64,000 nt of DNA from Microbacterium oxydans. Its GTDB lineage: Bacteria > Actinomycetota > Actinomycetes > Actinomycetales > Microbacteriaceae. The notes beneath the pieces were generated by a model. It was given only the letters and a program-made list of their open reading frames with translations, did not search any database and was not told the DNA's origin. The DNA lies in the NCBI RefSeq assembly GCF_900095745.1, contig NZ_FMIR01000008.1, forward strand, positions 1 through 64,000. Reading direction: 5' to 3'. Position 1 is the stretch's first letter, and every line of letters begins with the position of its first letter. Positions 16,885 through 28,923 of this stretch are shown here, piece after piece. Both the position numbers and the translations under genes were made by a program.

Positions 16885-19388
16885 TCGACCGCGACCGCTT
16901 CCCCGTCGACCCGTGGCGTCTGATCGACACGCACTACTCGGAGGAGGGCGTCGGCGAGACGCTGTTCTCCGTCGGCAACGGCTACCTGGGGCTGCGCGGC
17001 AACCACATCGAGGGTCGCGGCGCGCAGGAGCACGGCACGTTCATCAACGGGCTGCACGAGACCTGGCCCATCCGGCACGCCGAGCAGGCCTACGGCTTCG
17101 CAGAGGTCGGGCAGACGATCGTCAACGCTCCCGACGCCAAGGTCATGCGCGTCTACGTCGACGATGAGCCGATCTCGCTCGACGACGCCGACGTGCGCGA
17201 GTACCGCCGCACGCTCGACCTGCGCACCGGGGTGCTGGAGCGCCACGTGGTCTGGGAGACTCCGTCGGGCAAGAGGGTGCGCATGCGCGACGAGCGCATC
17301 GTGAGCTTCGAGGAACGGCACCTCGCGGTGCTGCGGCTCGAGGTCGTCGTCGAGAACGCCGACGCCCCGGTCACCATCAGCTGCCAACTGCTGAACCGTC
17401 AGGACGGCGCGGGCGTGTACGCCGGCACGCCGATCGGCACGAAGGCCGCCGCGTTCGATCCTCGCAAGGCCGAGAAGATCGCCGACCGCGTGCTGGAGCC
17501 CGCCGAGCACTGGCAGGACGGGATGCGCTCCGCGCTGTCGTACCGCGTCGCCGATTCGGGCATGACGGTCGCCGTCGTCGCCGACCACGTGGTCGAGACC
17601 GAGAACGAGTACAACGCCCGCACGCTCGTCGAGCCCGACATCGCGAAGAACGTGTTCCGCGTGCAGGCCAAAGCCGGCGTCCCCATCACGGTCACCAAGC
17701 TCGTCAGCTACCACACCTCGCGGGGGGTGCCGCCGCGTGAGCTCGTCGATCGCTGCCGTCGTTCGCTCGACCGGGCAGCGGATGAGGGCGTCGAGACGGT
17801 CTTCCAGCGTCAGCGGGCGTGGCTCGATGCGTTCTGGGAGCGCAGTGACGTGCAGATCGGCGGACGCGACGACCTGCAGCAGGCCACGCGCTGGTGCCTC
17901 TTCCAGCTGGCCCAAGCCTCCGCCCGCGCAGACGGCGCCGGCGTCCCCGCCAAGGGCGTCTCCGGTTCGGGCTACAGCGGACACTACTTCTGGGACACCG
18001 AGATCTACGTGCTCCCGTTCCTCACCTACACGTCGCCGCGGTGGGCGTACAACGCACTGCGCGCACGGGCGCGGATGCTCCCGGCTGCGCGTCGCCGGGC
18101 AGCCCAGCTCAACGAGGCGGGGGCGCTCTTCCCCTGGCGCACCATCAACGGCGAAGAGGCCTCCGCCTACTATGCCGCCGGCACCGCGCAGTACCACATC
18201 AACGCCGACATCAGCTTCGCGCTCGGCAAGTACGTGCGCGCGACCGGCGACGAGGAGTTCCTCCGGCGTGAGGGAGCGGACATCGCGATCGAGACCGCAC
18301 GCCTGTGGGCGACCCTCGGCTTCTGGCGCGCCTCGCGGCTGGTGGAGGAGACGGATGCCGGCGACGGGATCGAGACCTTCCACATCCACGGCGTCACGGG
18401 GCCGGACGAGTACACGACGGTCGTCAACGACAACCTGTACACGAACGTCATGGCCCGCTACAACCTCCGCTACGCGGCGAAGATCGTGCGCGAGATCCAG
18501 GAGAACCACCCCGAGGACTATGTGAAGCTCGTCGACCGGACTGGGCTCGGTGTAGGCGAGGCCGAGGCGTGGGACCGCGCGGCGGAGGCGATGTACATCC
18601 CGTACAGCGAGGGCCTCGGCATCCATCCGCAGGACTCGCTGTTCCTCGAGCGCGAGGTCTGGGATCTCGCCAACACACCCGCCGAGCAGCGACCGCTGCT
18701 GCTGCACTTCCACCCGCTGGTGATCTACCGGTTCCAGGTGCTGAAGCAGGCGGATGTCGTGCTGGCGCTGTTCCTGCAGGGAAACCACTTCTCGCCCGAG
18801 GAGAAGAAGGCCGACTTCGACTACTACGACCCGCTGACCACGGGCGACTCGACGCTCTCGGCGGTCGTGCAGTCGATCCTCGCCGCTGAGGTGGGGTACC
18901 AGGACCTCGCGCAGAACTACTTCGAGCAGTCGCTGTTCGTCGACCTGCACGACCTGCACCACAACGCGTCCGACGGCGTTCACGTGGCGTCGGCCGGTGG
19001 GGTGTGGACGGCACTGGTGTGCGGTTTCGGGGGCATGCGCGACTACGCCGGCGACCTGAGCTTCGACCCGCGGCTTCCCGCCGACTGGCCGTCGCTGTCG
19101 TTCCCGCTGCAGTGGCAGGGATCCGCGCTGCACGTGACGGTCACCAAGGACGAGCTGCGCGTGCAGGTGCGCAGCGGCCCCCCGGTGCCGTTCAGCGTGC
19201 GGGACACCGCCTATTTCGCGACGGTCGAGGACGAGGTCGTCGTGCCGCTGGCGGATCAGGGTCCGCGGATCCCGGGGCGTCCGACGCTGCGGCAGTTCGC
19301 CGATGCCCGCCGCGACGACGGCACCCGGATGTCGGCGTCCGTCCCCGTCATCACTACGGCCATCCCGGTGATCGAGTCGACCGATTGA
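16881..19388 (+). CDS. Glycoside hydrolase family 65 phosphorylase (maltose/trehalose/kojibiose type)
   Basis: 835 aa. An N-terminal beta-sandwich domain begins FSVGNGYLGLRGN, a linker follows, and an (alpha/alpha)6 barrel holds GVTGPDEYTTVVNDN with the general acid E510; the phosphate-binding part lies farther on, before a small C-terminal beta domain. ATG at 16881 overlaps the mutase stop. The enzyme splits an alpha-linked disaccharide with phosphate, giving beta-glucose 1-phosphate for the mutase. Which disaccharide cannot be told from motifs. No sugar transporter lies nearby, so the substrate may be an internal sugar such as trehalose or a maltose from glycogen. Confidence 0.86.
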   Translation: MIDRDRFPVDPWRLIDTHYSEEGVGETLFSVGNGYLGLRGNHIEGRGAQEHGTFINGLHETWPIRHAEQAYGFAEVGQTIVNAPDAKVMRVYVDDEPISLDDADVREYRRTLDLRTGVLERHVVWETPSGKRVRMRDERIVSFEERHLAVLRLEVVVENADAPVTISCQLLNRQDGAGVYAGTPIGTKAAAFDPRKAEKIADRVLEPAEHWQDGMRSALSYRVADSGMTVAVVADHVVETENEYNARTLVEPDIAKNVFRVQAKAGVPITVTKLVSYHTSRGVPPRELVDRCRRSLDRAADEGVETVFQRQRAWLDAFWERSDVQIGGRDDLQQATRWCLFQLAQASARADGAGVPAKGVSGSGYSGHYFWDTEIYVLPFLTYTSPRWAYNALRARARMLPAARRRAAQLNEAGALFPWRTINGEEASAYYAAGTAQYHINADISFALGKYVRATGDEEFLRREGADIAIETARLWATLGFWRASRLVEETDAGDGIETFHIHGVTGPDEYTTVVNDNLYTNVMARYNLRYAAKIVREIQENHPEDYVKLVDRTGLGVGEAEAWDRAAEAMYIPYSEGLGIHPQDSLFLEREVWDLANTPAEQRPLLLHFHPLVIYRFQVLKQADVVLALFLQGNHFSPEEKKADFDYYDPLTTGDSTLSAVVQSILAAEVGYQDLAQNYFEQSLFVDLHDLHHNASDGVHVASAGGVWTALVCGFGGMRDYAGDLSFDPRLPADWPSLSFPLQWQGSALHVTVTKDELRVQVRSGPPVPFSVRDTAYFATVEDEVVVPLADQGPRIPGRPTLRQFADARRDDGTRMSASVPVITTAIPVIESTD

Positions 19389-19440
19389 TGCGTGGGGGTG
19401 CCGGGGAGTCGCCGACCAGCCGAAGGTCGGTGGCACGCCG

Positions 19441-19446
19441 TAGGCT
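19441..19446 (+). promoter_or_regulatory. -10 box of dnaX (leaderless)
   Basis: TAGGCT ends six bases before the GTG at 19453; no Shine-Dalgarno. Confidence 0.6.
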
Positions 19447-19452
19447 GTTGAG

Positions 19453-21734
19453 GTGACCACAGCCCTCTACCGCCGCTACCGACCCGAGACGTTCGGCGAG
19501 ATGATCGGGCAGTCCCAGGTGACCGATCCGCTCATGACGGCGCTGCGCGGCGATCGGGTCGGCCACGCGTACCTGTTCTCCGGCCCTCGCGGCTGCGGCA
19601 AGACCACCTCGGCGCGCATCCTGGCACGCTGCCTGAACTGCGCCGAAGGTCCGACCGACGTGCCCTGCGGTGTCTGCCCGAGCTGCGTCGAGCTGTCGCG
19701 CGCCGGCGGCGGATCGCTCGACGTCGTCGAGATCGACGCGGCCAGCCACAACGGCGTCGACGACGCTCGCGACCTGCGCGAGCGGGCGACGTTCGCGCCC
19801 AGCCGCGACCGGTACAAGATCTTCATCCTCGACGAGGCGCACATGGTCACCCCGCAGGGGTTCAACGCGCTGCTCAAGCTCGTCGAAGAGCCGCCGGAGC
19901 ACGTCAAGTTCATCTTCGCGACGACCGAGCCCGAGAAGGTCCTCGGCACGATCCGCTCCCGCACGCACCACTACCCGTTCCGTCTCGTGCCGCCCGCGGC
20001 CATGCTCGAGTACGTCGAGAAGCTCTGCGCCGAAGAGGGCGTGATCGTCGAGCAGGGCGTGCTCCCGCTCGTCGTGCGCGCCGGCGGCGGTTCCCCGCGA
20101 GACACGCTCTCGCTGCTCGACCAGCTCATCGCCGGATCCGACGCACCCGCCGGCTCCGAGACCGTGACGGTCGGCTACGCGCGTGCCGTCTCTCTGCTCG
20201 GGTACACGCACGGTGCCCTCCTCGACGAGATCGTCGACGCGCTCGCCGCCGGCGATGCCGCTGCCGCGTTCCCCGCGATCGACCGCGTCGTGCAGACCGG
20301 TCAAGACCCGCGGCGCTTCGTCGACGACCTGCTCGAACGACTGCGCGACCTGATCGTCATCGCGGCCGTCGGTGCCGGCGCTTCGGCCGTCCTGCGCGGG
20401 ATCGCCGAAGACGACCTGCAGCGCATGCGCGGCCAGGCCGAGACCTTCGGCGCCGCGCGTCTCTCGCGTACCGCCGACGTGGTGAGCGCGGCCCTTGACG
20501 ACATGTCGGGGGCGACGTCGCCACGCCTGCATCTCGAGCTCATGGTGGCGCGGGTCCTCGCCAGTGCGGCGGATGCTGCCGCTGCGGCGCCGGCGGCTCC
20601 CGCTGCCGAGCGCGCCCCGGCGCCCACGCGGCCCGCTGCGGCCTCGGCGCCTGTTTCGGCGCCTGCCGCCTCGGCGCCCGCGGTCCCGACGCCCACTCCT
20701 GCTTCGCAGGCGTCGGACACGCCGCCTGCGGATTCGGAGGTTGCTGCCGCAGCGCCAGCAGCGCCTGCGCCTGCGCCGGAAGGGCCGAGTTCAGCCGATT
20801 CCGCAACGCCCGCTCCGGAGGCGAACGAGCCGGCCGCCGCCGAACCCGCCGCTCCTCGAGGACCGGTCACGTTCGACAGCATCCGCGCGTCCTGGCCCGC
20901 CGTCCTCACCCGGCTCGAGGGCATCAGTCGCACGTCCTGGCTGCTGGCCACGGCCGTGCAGCCGCTCGCCTACGTCACCGACACCGAGGTGCTGACGCTG
21001 GGCTTCACGAGCCAGCACGACGTCGCGAAGTTCAAGGGCACGACTCCGGGTTCGGGTCCGTCCGATCACCTGCGATCCGCGATCGAGCACGAGCTCGGGG
21101 TGCGGGTGAAGTACCTTCCCGCGCCGATGCCCGCCGGCGGTGCTCCGCGCCAGTCTGCGGCATCCGGTCCCTCGGCGCCCGCCGACTCTGCTCCCGCATC
21201 GGAGCCTGCGTCAGCGGGGTCTTCCCGCTCGCAGGTCCGTGGCGCGTCGGCATCCGCGGTGACCGAATGGGCGGTCGCACCGATCCCCACCGCGCACGAA
21301 GAGCCGGCGAGCGCCCCGCCCGTCCCGTCTTCGCCGCTCCCCGTCGACGAAGAGCCCGAAGAGGTCGAGGCCGCGGCATCCGCCCCTGTCCCGCCGTCCG
21401 ACGGTGCGGTCGATCGCGATGAGCCTCCGCTTCCGGGCTACGACGAGGCTCCTGCCTTCGATGATGAGCCGCCCTACGATCCTTCGTACGAGCCGCCGGT
21501 CTCGCAGCAGTCTGCGCCACGGCAGGCGCCCCCTCAGCAGGCCGCCCCTCAGCAGCCTGCCCCGCTGCAGGCCGCCTCTCCGCAGCAGCGCGCGGCAGCA
21601 GCCCCACCGGTCGTCATCGAGCGCGCCCCCTCGGTCGGGGGAGTGCAGCGCTACGGTGAGGCCGTGATCCGCCAGGTGCTCGGCGCGACGTTCCTGCGCG
21701 AAGAGCCCTACGAGCCCCCGACGAGGTTCAACTG

Positions 21735-21735
<1 letters not shown>
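19453..21735 (+). CDS. dnaX: DNA polymerase III subunit gamma/tau
   Basis: 760 aa. Walker [10 protein letters not shown] has K50; a four-cysteine zinc module (CLNC, CGVCPSC) follows; DEAHM is Walker [17 protein letters not shown] carries the SRC-like element. It loads the sliding clamp in the replisome. Residues ~375-475 are an Ala/Pro-rich linker and ~680-735 a Pro/Gln/Ala-rich stretch, while 476-570 form the tau-specific domain. I saw no slippery A-run that would produce a short gamma form. recR starts one base inside its stop; ebfC/ybaB, usually between the two, is absent. Confidence 0.96.
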
Positions 21736-22324
<589 letters not shown>

Positions 22325-22328
<4 letters not shown>

Positions 22329-23242
22329 CCCCGAACGCGGGTTTCTCGCGTCGCGGCTGGCTCCTCTTCGGGGCCATGGCTCTGCTGTGGGGTGTGCCGT
22401 ACCTGTTCATCAGCGTCGCGGTCGAGTCGTTCTCCCCGCCCGCGATCGTCGCCGGGCGCACTCTCATCGCCGCACTGCTGCTCCTGCCGTTCGCCCTCCG
22501 CAGCGGAGCGCTCCGGGCGGCACTGAAGCACTGGCCGTGGGTGCTGGCGTTCGGAGCGGTCGAGATGGCCGGCCCCTTCCTGCTGCTCGGGCACGCCGAG
22601 ATGACGCTGCCCTCCGGCATGACCGGCCTGCTGGTGGCGACCGTTCCGCTCTTCGCCGCGCTGATCGCGCTCGGCGGAGGCGACCGTGGGGTGCTGCGAC
22701 CTGCGCGCGGCATCGGGCTGCTGGTCGGCTTCCTCGGCGTCGCGGTCGTGGTCGCCGGTCCCGGTCTCTTCGGCGGCGAGGTCAGTCTGCTGGCGGCCGG
22801 CGAGGTCCTGCTGGTGGCGGTGCTCTACGCGATCGCCCCGTTCATCGTGGCGCGCAAGCTCAACGATGTGCCGTCCTTGGGCACCATCACCCTGTCGCTG
22901 CTGATGATCGGCATCTTCTACCTTCCGATCGGTCTGCTCACGCAGCACGAGGTTCCCACACTGCCCTCGATCGCCGCGCTCCTCGCGCTGGCCGTGATCT
23001 GCACGGCGGTGGCGTTCCTCGCGTTCTTCGCCCTCATCCGCGAGGTGGGACCGGTGCGCGCCCCGCTGTTCACCTACGTGAATCCGGTGGTCGCGATCAT
23101 CCTCGGGGCGATCGTCCTCGCCGAGCCGCTGACGCCCGGGCTGCTGCTCGGATTCCCGCTGATCATCATCGGCTGCTGGTTCGCCGCCACCGGTGGCCGT
23201 CTGCGTCCGGTCTCTCCGCAGGCGCTCCCTCCCGCCCTCTGA
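22325..23242 (+). CDS. EamA family (DMT) transporter
   Basis: 305 aa with ten predicted membrane helices in two EamA repeats ([14 protein letters not shown] in the first, [16 protein letters not shown] at the second). GTG at 22325 overlaps the recR stop. DMT family members export amino acids or metabolites; substrate not inferable. Position between recR and lysC may simply be read-through, since lysC has its own promoter. Confidence 0.82.
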
Positions 23243-23291
23243 CCCCCGCGCGCCCCGTGACACATGCGCAACGTGGCATACGCGCCGATCG

Positions 23292-23297
23292 TAGAAT
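23292..23297 (+). promoter_or_regulatory. -10 box of lysC
   Basis: TAGAAT lies 39 bases before the lysC start, giving a short leader that contains the GGGAG ribosome-binding site. Confidence 0.5.
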
Positions 23298-23336
23298 GAG
23301 CGTGGGCGGATCCGCCCGACATCCCAGGGAGTGATC

Positions 23337-24617
23337 GTGGCCCTCATCGTGCAGAAGTACGGCGGCTCGTCCGTCGCCGACGCAGAGAGCATCAAGCGCG
23401 TCGCCAAGCGCATCGTCGACACCCGTCGTGCCGGACACGACGTGGTCGTGGCGGTCAGCGCCATGGGCGACACCACCGACGAGCTGCTCGAGCTCGCCAA
23501 CGAGGTCGCCCCCATCCCCGCACCGCGCGAACTCGACATGCTCCTCTCCAGCGGAGAGCGCATCTCGATGGCGCTGCTGGCGATGGCGATCCACTCGATG
23601 GGCTTCGAGGCGCGCTCCTTCACGGGCAGCCAGGCCGGCATGATCACTGACTCGCAGCACGGCGCCGCTCGTATCGTCGATGTCACGCCCGTGCGTCTGC
23701 GCGAAGCGCTCGACGAGGGCGCGATCGTCATCGTCGCCGGCTTCCAAGGGTTCAACCGCGACACCCGTGACATCACCACGCTCGGTCGCGGCGGCTCGGA
23801 CACCACGGCCGTCGCCCTCGCCGCTGCTCTCGACGCCGATGTATGCGAGATCTACAGCGACGTGGACGGCATCTTCACCGCCGATCCGCGCGTGATCCCG
23901 AAGGCGCAGAAGCTCGATCATGTCTCGAGCGAAGAGATGCTCGAGCTCGCCGCCAACGGTGCCAAGGTGCTCTACATCCGCGCCGTCGAGTACGCACGCC
24001 GTCACGGCGTCCTCATTCACGCTCGGTCGACCTTCTCGTCGGCCGAGGGCACGTACGTTCTGGGCGAGGGCATGAAGAACCCTCGCGAAGCCGAGGGAGC
24101 AGTCATGGAAGAACCGATCGTCGCCGGGGTCGCCACCGACTTCAGCCAGGCCAAGATCACGGTCGCGGGCGTGCCCGACGTCCCGGGCAAGGCCGCCGAG
24201 ATCTTCAAGATCGTCGCCAAGTCCGGCGCGAACGTCGACATGATCGTGCAGAACGTGTCGGCCACGGGGCGCACCGACATCTCCTTCACGGTTCCCAAGG
24301 CGGATGCGGCGGCAGCGCTCAAGGCGCTGGCGGGGGATCAGGCCGAGGTCGGCTTCCAGAACCTCATCCATGACGACCAGATCGGCAAGCTCTCGGTCGT
24401 GGGTGCGGGCATGCGCACGCACTCCGGCGTCTCCGCGACCCTGTTCGAGGCGCTCTCGGCCGGCGGCATCAACATCGAGATGATCTCGACGTCCGAGATC
24501 CGCATCTCGGTGGTCCTGCGCGACACCGACCTGACCGAGGCCGCGCGCACCGTGCACACGGCCTACGGGCTCGACGGGGACGCCGACGCCACTGTCCACG
24601 CGGGCACCGGACGCTGA
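23337..24617 (+). CDS. lysC: Aspartate kinase
   Basis: 426 aa. The kinase domain starts [11 protein letters not shown]; two ACT domains form the C-terminal 170 residues. It makes 4-phospho-L-aspartate, the first step to lysine, threonine, methionine and diaminopimelate. GTG at 23337 is preferred over GTG at 23331 because family members begin at ALIVQKYGG and GGGAG lies at the right distance. A strong internal start for a separate beta subunit is listed on its own. asd follows after 180 bases with its own promoter. Confidence 0.96.
   Translation: MALIVQKYGGSSVADAESIKRVAKRIVDTRRAGHDVVVAVSAMGDTTDELLELANEVAPIPAPRELDMLLSSGERISMALLAMAIHSMGFEARSFTGSQAGMITDSQHGAARIVDVTPVRLREALDEGAIVIVAGFQGFNRDTRDITTLGRGGSDTTAVALAAALDADVCEIYSDVDGIFTADPRVIPKAQKLDHVSSEEMLELAANGAKVLYIRAVEYARRHGVLIHARSTFSSAEGTYVLGEGMKNPREAEGAVMEEPIVAGVATDFSQAKITVAGVPDVPGKAAEIFKIVAKSGANVDMIVQNVSATGRTDISFTVPKADAAAALKALAGDQAEVGFQNLIHDDQIGKLSVVGAGMRTHSGVSATLFEALSAGGINIEMISTSEIRISVVLRDTDLTEAARTVHTAYGLDGDADATVHAGTGR
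24105..24617 (+). other. Internal in-frame start: aspartate kinase beta subunit
   Basis: Within lysC, ATG at M257 is preceded by GAGGGAG at 24093-24099 with a five-base spacer, better than most gene starts here. The product would be a 170 aa double-ACT protein starting [12 protein letters not shown]. In Corynebacterium glutamicum the beta subunit starts at the equivalent MEE and forms an alpha2beta2 enzyme under lysine/threonine feedback. Confidence 0.7.
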
Positions 24618-24665
24618 TCTCTGCCATCCGCCTTCGCTTTCCTGCCGACTGCGCGGGCGGGTGGA

Positions 24666-25865
<1,200 letters not shown>

Positions 25866-25935
25866 CGGTATCCCCGCCATGTGGAACCGGTCTGGCAAGG
25901 TCGGTCGCATGGTCTGCGACGGCGTGCCCGCGAAC

Positions 25936-25941
25936 TAGACT
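25936..25941 (+). promoter_or_regulatory. -10 box of mqo (leaderless)
   Basis: TAGACT ends six bases before the GTG at 25948; no Shine-Dalgarno. Confidence 0.6.
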
Positions 25942-25947
25942 GGTTCG

Positions 25948-27420
25948 GTGACAGAAAACGTCGATGTCGTCCTGATCGGCGGTGGCATCATGAGCGCCAC
26001 CCTGGGTACTCTCCTGCATGAGCTGCAGCCGGAGTGGAAGATCGTCGCCTTCGAGCGACTCTCCGATGTGGCTCAGGAGAGCTCGAACCCATGGAACAAC
26101 GCCGGCACGGGGCACGCCGCCCTGTGCGAGCTGAACTACATGCCGCAGCAGGGCGACGCTCCGCTCGACCCCGCCAAGGCCGTGTCGATCAACGAGCAGT
26201 TCCAGCAGAGCCGGCAGTTCTGGTCGTCGCTGGTCGAGAAGGGCGTGCTCGACGCGCCGTCGACCTTCATCAACGCGACTCCGCACATGACCTTCGTCCG
26301 CGGCGAGAAGGATGTCGCGTACCTCAAGGCCCGCTACGAGGTGCTCAAGGAGCAGCCGCTGTTCGCCGGCATCGAGTACAGCGAAGACTCCCGTGTCATC
26401 AACCAGTGGGCGCCGCTGCTCATGCAGCAGCGCCGCAAGGGTGAGCCGTTCGCCGCGACGCGCGTGCCGGCCGGCACCGACGTCGACTTCGGAGCCCTGA
26501 CACACCAGCTCTTCGACCACCTGACCGAATCGGGTGTCACGCTGCGCACGAACCACGAGGTGCGCAGCCTCAAGAAGCAGAAGGACGGCGGCTGGCTGGT
26601 CAAGTACCGCACGACCATCGGTCGTACCCCGAACGAGGTCAAGGCACGCTTCGTGTTCGTCGGTGCGGGTGGCTGGGCGCTCAAGCTGCTGCAGAATTCC
26701 GGCATCCCCGAGATCAAGGGCTACGGCGTCTTCCCGATCGGCGGCCAGTTCCTCAAGACCACGAACCCGAAGGTCGTCGCCCAGCACAAGGCGAAGGTCT
26801 ACTCGCAGGCATCCGTCGGCGCTCCGCCGATGTCAGTTCCGCACCTCGACACCCGCGTCGTCGGCGGCGAGTCGTCGCTCATGTTCGGACCCTTCGCGAC
26901 GTTCAGCCCGAAGTTCCTCAAGAACGGATCGATGCTCGACATCGTCTCGCAGGTGCGTCCGCACAACCTGCTGCCGATGCTGCAGGTCGCCGTGAAGAAC
27001 CCCGATCTGATCACGTACCTGGTCGGCGAGCTGCTGAAGAACCACGCCAAGAAGGTCGACAGCCTGCGCACCTTCATGCCGACCGCCAAGGACGAGGACT
27101 GGACCCTCATCGACGCCGGTCAGCGCGCTCAGGTGATGAAGAAAGACCCGAAGAAGGGCGGCATCCTGCAGTTCGGCACGGAGGTCGTCTCGTCGGCAGA
27201 CGGCTCGATCGCCGGGCTCCTCGGTGCCTCTCCGGGAGCTTCGACAGCGGTTCCGATCATGCTCCAGCTGCTCAAGGCGTGCTTCCCGGACGAGTATCCG
27301 CACTGGGAGCCCGAACTTCGCGCCCTGATCCCCACCTTCGGCGAGAAGCTGAACACGGATGCGGCGCTCGCGGAGAAGTACACCGAGGCGACCGCCGCCA
27401 CCCTCGGCATCAACGTCTGA
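25948..27420 (+). CDS. mqo: Malate:quinone oxidoreductase
   Basis: 490 aa, normal length. The N-terminal FAD-binding loop is LIGGGIMSATLG; the family motif SSNPWNNAGTGHAA follows; AGGWALKLLQ and the C-terminal LGASPGASTAVPIM are typical. It is a membrane-associated TCA-cycle enzyme passing malate electrons to menaquinone. The leaderless GTG is supported by TAGACT. Transcribed alone; tdk begins 9 bases after the stop and may be read together. Confidence 0.95.
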   Translation: MTENVDVVLIGGGIMSATLGTLLHELQPEWKIVAFERLSDVAQESSNPWNNAGTGHAALCELNYMPQQGDAPLDPAKAVSINEQFQQSRQFWSSLVEKGVLDAPSTFINATPHMTFVRGEKDVAYLKARYEVLKEQPLFAGIEYSEDSRVINQWAPLLMQQRRKGEPFAATRVPAGTDVDFGALTHQLFDHLTESGVTLRTNHEVRSLKKQKDGGWLVKYRTTIGRTPNEVKARFVFVGAGGWALKLLQNSGIPEIKGYGVFPIGGQFLKTTNPKVVAQHKAKVYSQASVGAPPMSVPHLDTRVVGGESSLMFGPFATFSPKFLKNGSMLDIVSQVRPHNLLPMLQVAVKNPDLITYLVGELLKNHAKKVDSLRTFMPTAKDEDWTLIDAGQRAQVMKKDPKKGGILQFGTEVVSSADGSIAGLLGASPGASTAVPIMLQLLKACFPDEYPHWEPELRALIPTFGEKLNTDAALAEKYTEATAATLGINV

Positions 27421-27429
27421 GTCCGGACC

Positions 27430-28083
27430 GTGGCGAAGCTCTACTTCCGCTACGGCGCGATGAACTCGGGCAAGTCGACCTCGCTGCTCCAGGCTGCCTA
27501 CAACTATGAGGAGCGCGGCCAGCATGTGCTGCTCGCGAAGCCGGCGATCGACACCAAGGGTGCATCCGAGATCGAGAGTCGGCTCGGCGTCACCCGTCAG
27601 GTCGACTTCCTGATCGGCCCCGACGACGACGCGCGAGTGCTCTTCGCCGAGCATCGCGCGCGGATGCAGCATTCGTCGGACGACGAGTTGCTCCCCGCGG
27701 GGCCGACCGACGTCGCGTGCCTCCTCATCGACGAGGCGCAGTTCCTCACACCGGCGCAGGTCGACGATCTCTTCCGCATCGCGGTGGAGGACGGTATCCC
27801 GGTCATGGCATACGGCATCCGCAACGACTTCCTCACGCATGCGTTTCCCGGTTCCGCGCGACTGCTCGCGATCGCGCACTCGCTGGAGGAGCTCAAGACG
27901 ATCTGTCGGTGCGGGCGGAAGGCCGTGTTCAACGGCCGTGTCGTCGGCGGGCGCTTCGTGTTCGACGGTGACCAGGTCGCGATCGACGAGGGCGCTATCG
28001 GGTCGGCCTCGCCGGAGCTGACGACGTACGAGTCCCTGTGCGGCACCTGCTACCTCGAGGAGTCCGGCGGCCGCCTGGGCTGA
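27430..28083 (+). CDS. tdk: Thymidine kinase
   Basis: 217 aa, type II. The P-loop is GAMNSGKST; DEAQFL is Walker B; a lasso and zinc ribbon follow (CRCGRKAVFN and CGTCYLEE). It salvages thymidine to dTMP, upstream of Tmk (45069). GTG at 27430, 9 bases after mqo, has no good ribosome-binding site, so it probably depends on mqo translation. Confidence 0.93.
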   Translation: MAKLYFRYGAMNSGKSTSLLQAAYNYEERGQHVLLAKPAIDTKGASEIESRLGVTRQVDFLIGPDDDARVLFAEHRARMQHSSDDELLPAGPTDVACLLIDEAQFLTPAQVDDLFRIAVEDGIPVMAYGIRNDFLTHAFPGSARLLAIAHSLEELKTICRCGRKAVFNGRVVGGRFVFDGDQVAIDEGAIGSASPELTTYESLCGTCYLEESGGRLG

Positions 28084-28138
28084 TCCCCGCGTGTCCCCAC
28101 CCCGCAGTGCGCGCAGCGGGGTGATCGAGCGCGCCTGT

Positions 28139-28180
28139 TTGCGTGGTCAGACCACACGCGCTAATCTGTGGTCAGACCAC
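28139..28180 (+). promoter_or_regulatory. lldR promoter with two GntR/FadR operators
   Basis: GTGGTCAGACCAC occurs twice as a perfect palindrome with a central A: 28143-28155 and 28168-28180, centres 25 bases apart. They flank and overlap a promoter with -35 TTGCGT (28139-28144), a 17-base spacer and -10 TAATCT (28162-28167). The core TGGTnnnACCA is the FadR-subfamily site; LldR is the obvious ligand-responsive repressor, acting on its own operon. Confidence 0.8.
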
Positions 28181-28190
28181 AGGAGGATCG

Positions 28191-28913
28191 ATGGGCGACC
28201 AACCGGCGCGCGCCTGGCAGCTCGTGCTCGAGCACATCGAGCGCGACCTGCTCGACGGTCGACTCGGCCCCGGCGATCGTCTGCCGTCGGAGCGCGATCT
28301 CGCGACCGAGCTGGGCGTCGGCAGGTCCAGTGTGCGCGAGGCGTTCCGCGTCCTCGAGGTGATGGGACTCATCCGCACCGCGACCGGTTCCGGCCCCCAG
28401 TCCGGTGCCATCGTCATCGCCACCCCGACCGGCGGCATGTCGGCGCTGCTGCGGCTGCAGGTGGCGGCTCAGGGGTTCCCGCTGGATGATGTCGTTCGCA
28501 CCCGCCTCGTCCTCGAAGATGCGGTCGTCACGGCGATGGCCGCATCCCCCGATCGCGACACCGTGCGCGCTCACGAGCTGCTCGACGCGATGGATGCCGT
28601 CGGCCTCTCCGCCGGGGAGTTCCTCGCTCTCGATGCCCAGTTGCACCTCTCGCTCGCGGAAGCCAGCGGGAACACGGTCATCGCCGCGATGATGGCGGGC
28701 CTGCGTTCCTCGATCGAGTCGTACGTGCAGGCAGGTGTCGCCGCGATCCCGGACTGGGACTCGATGGCGACCAGGCTCCGCGCCGAGCACCACGCACTCG
28801 TCGCCGCGATCGATGCCGCAGATGTCGAGGCCGCTCGAACGCTCGTCCGCACGCACATCACCGGTTACTACACGTCCGCGGGGCTCACCCGCGACATCCA
28901 CCCTCAGAACTGA
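28191..28913 (+). CDS. lldR: GntR/FadR family regulator of lactate use (LldR-like)
   Basis: 240 aa. A winged helix ([26 protein letters not shown]) is followed by a mostly helical FadR/FCD ligand domain with the Asp/His metal positions in [12 protein letters not shown] at 28191 follows AGGAGG; a GTG at 28143 would start inside an operator. Two palindromic operators lie directly upstream, so it is autoregulated. It lies 10 bases before lldD, fixing its likely inducer as L-lactate. Another hydroxy-acid inducer cannot be excluded. Confidence 0.85.
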   Translation: MGDQPARAWQLVLEHIERDLLDGRLGPGDRLPSERDLATELGVGRSSVREAFRVLEVMGLIRTATGSGPQSGAIVIATPTGGMSALLRLQVAAQGFPLDDVVRTRLVLEDAVVTAMAASPDRDTVRAHELLDAMDAVGLSAGEFLALDAQLHLSLAEASGNTVIAAMMAGLRSSIESYVQAGVAAIPDWDSMATRLRAEHHALVAAIDAADVEAARTLVRTHITGYYTSAGLTRDIHPQN

Positions 28914-28923
28914 GAGGCACATC

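Noticed and set aside
20580..20860. Ala/Pro-rich repeat-like stretch in dnaX considered as a tandem repeat
   Set aside because: No regular unit; it is the usual low-complexity tau linker.
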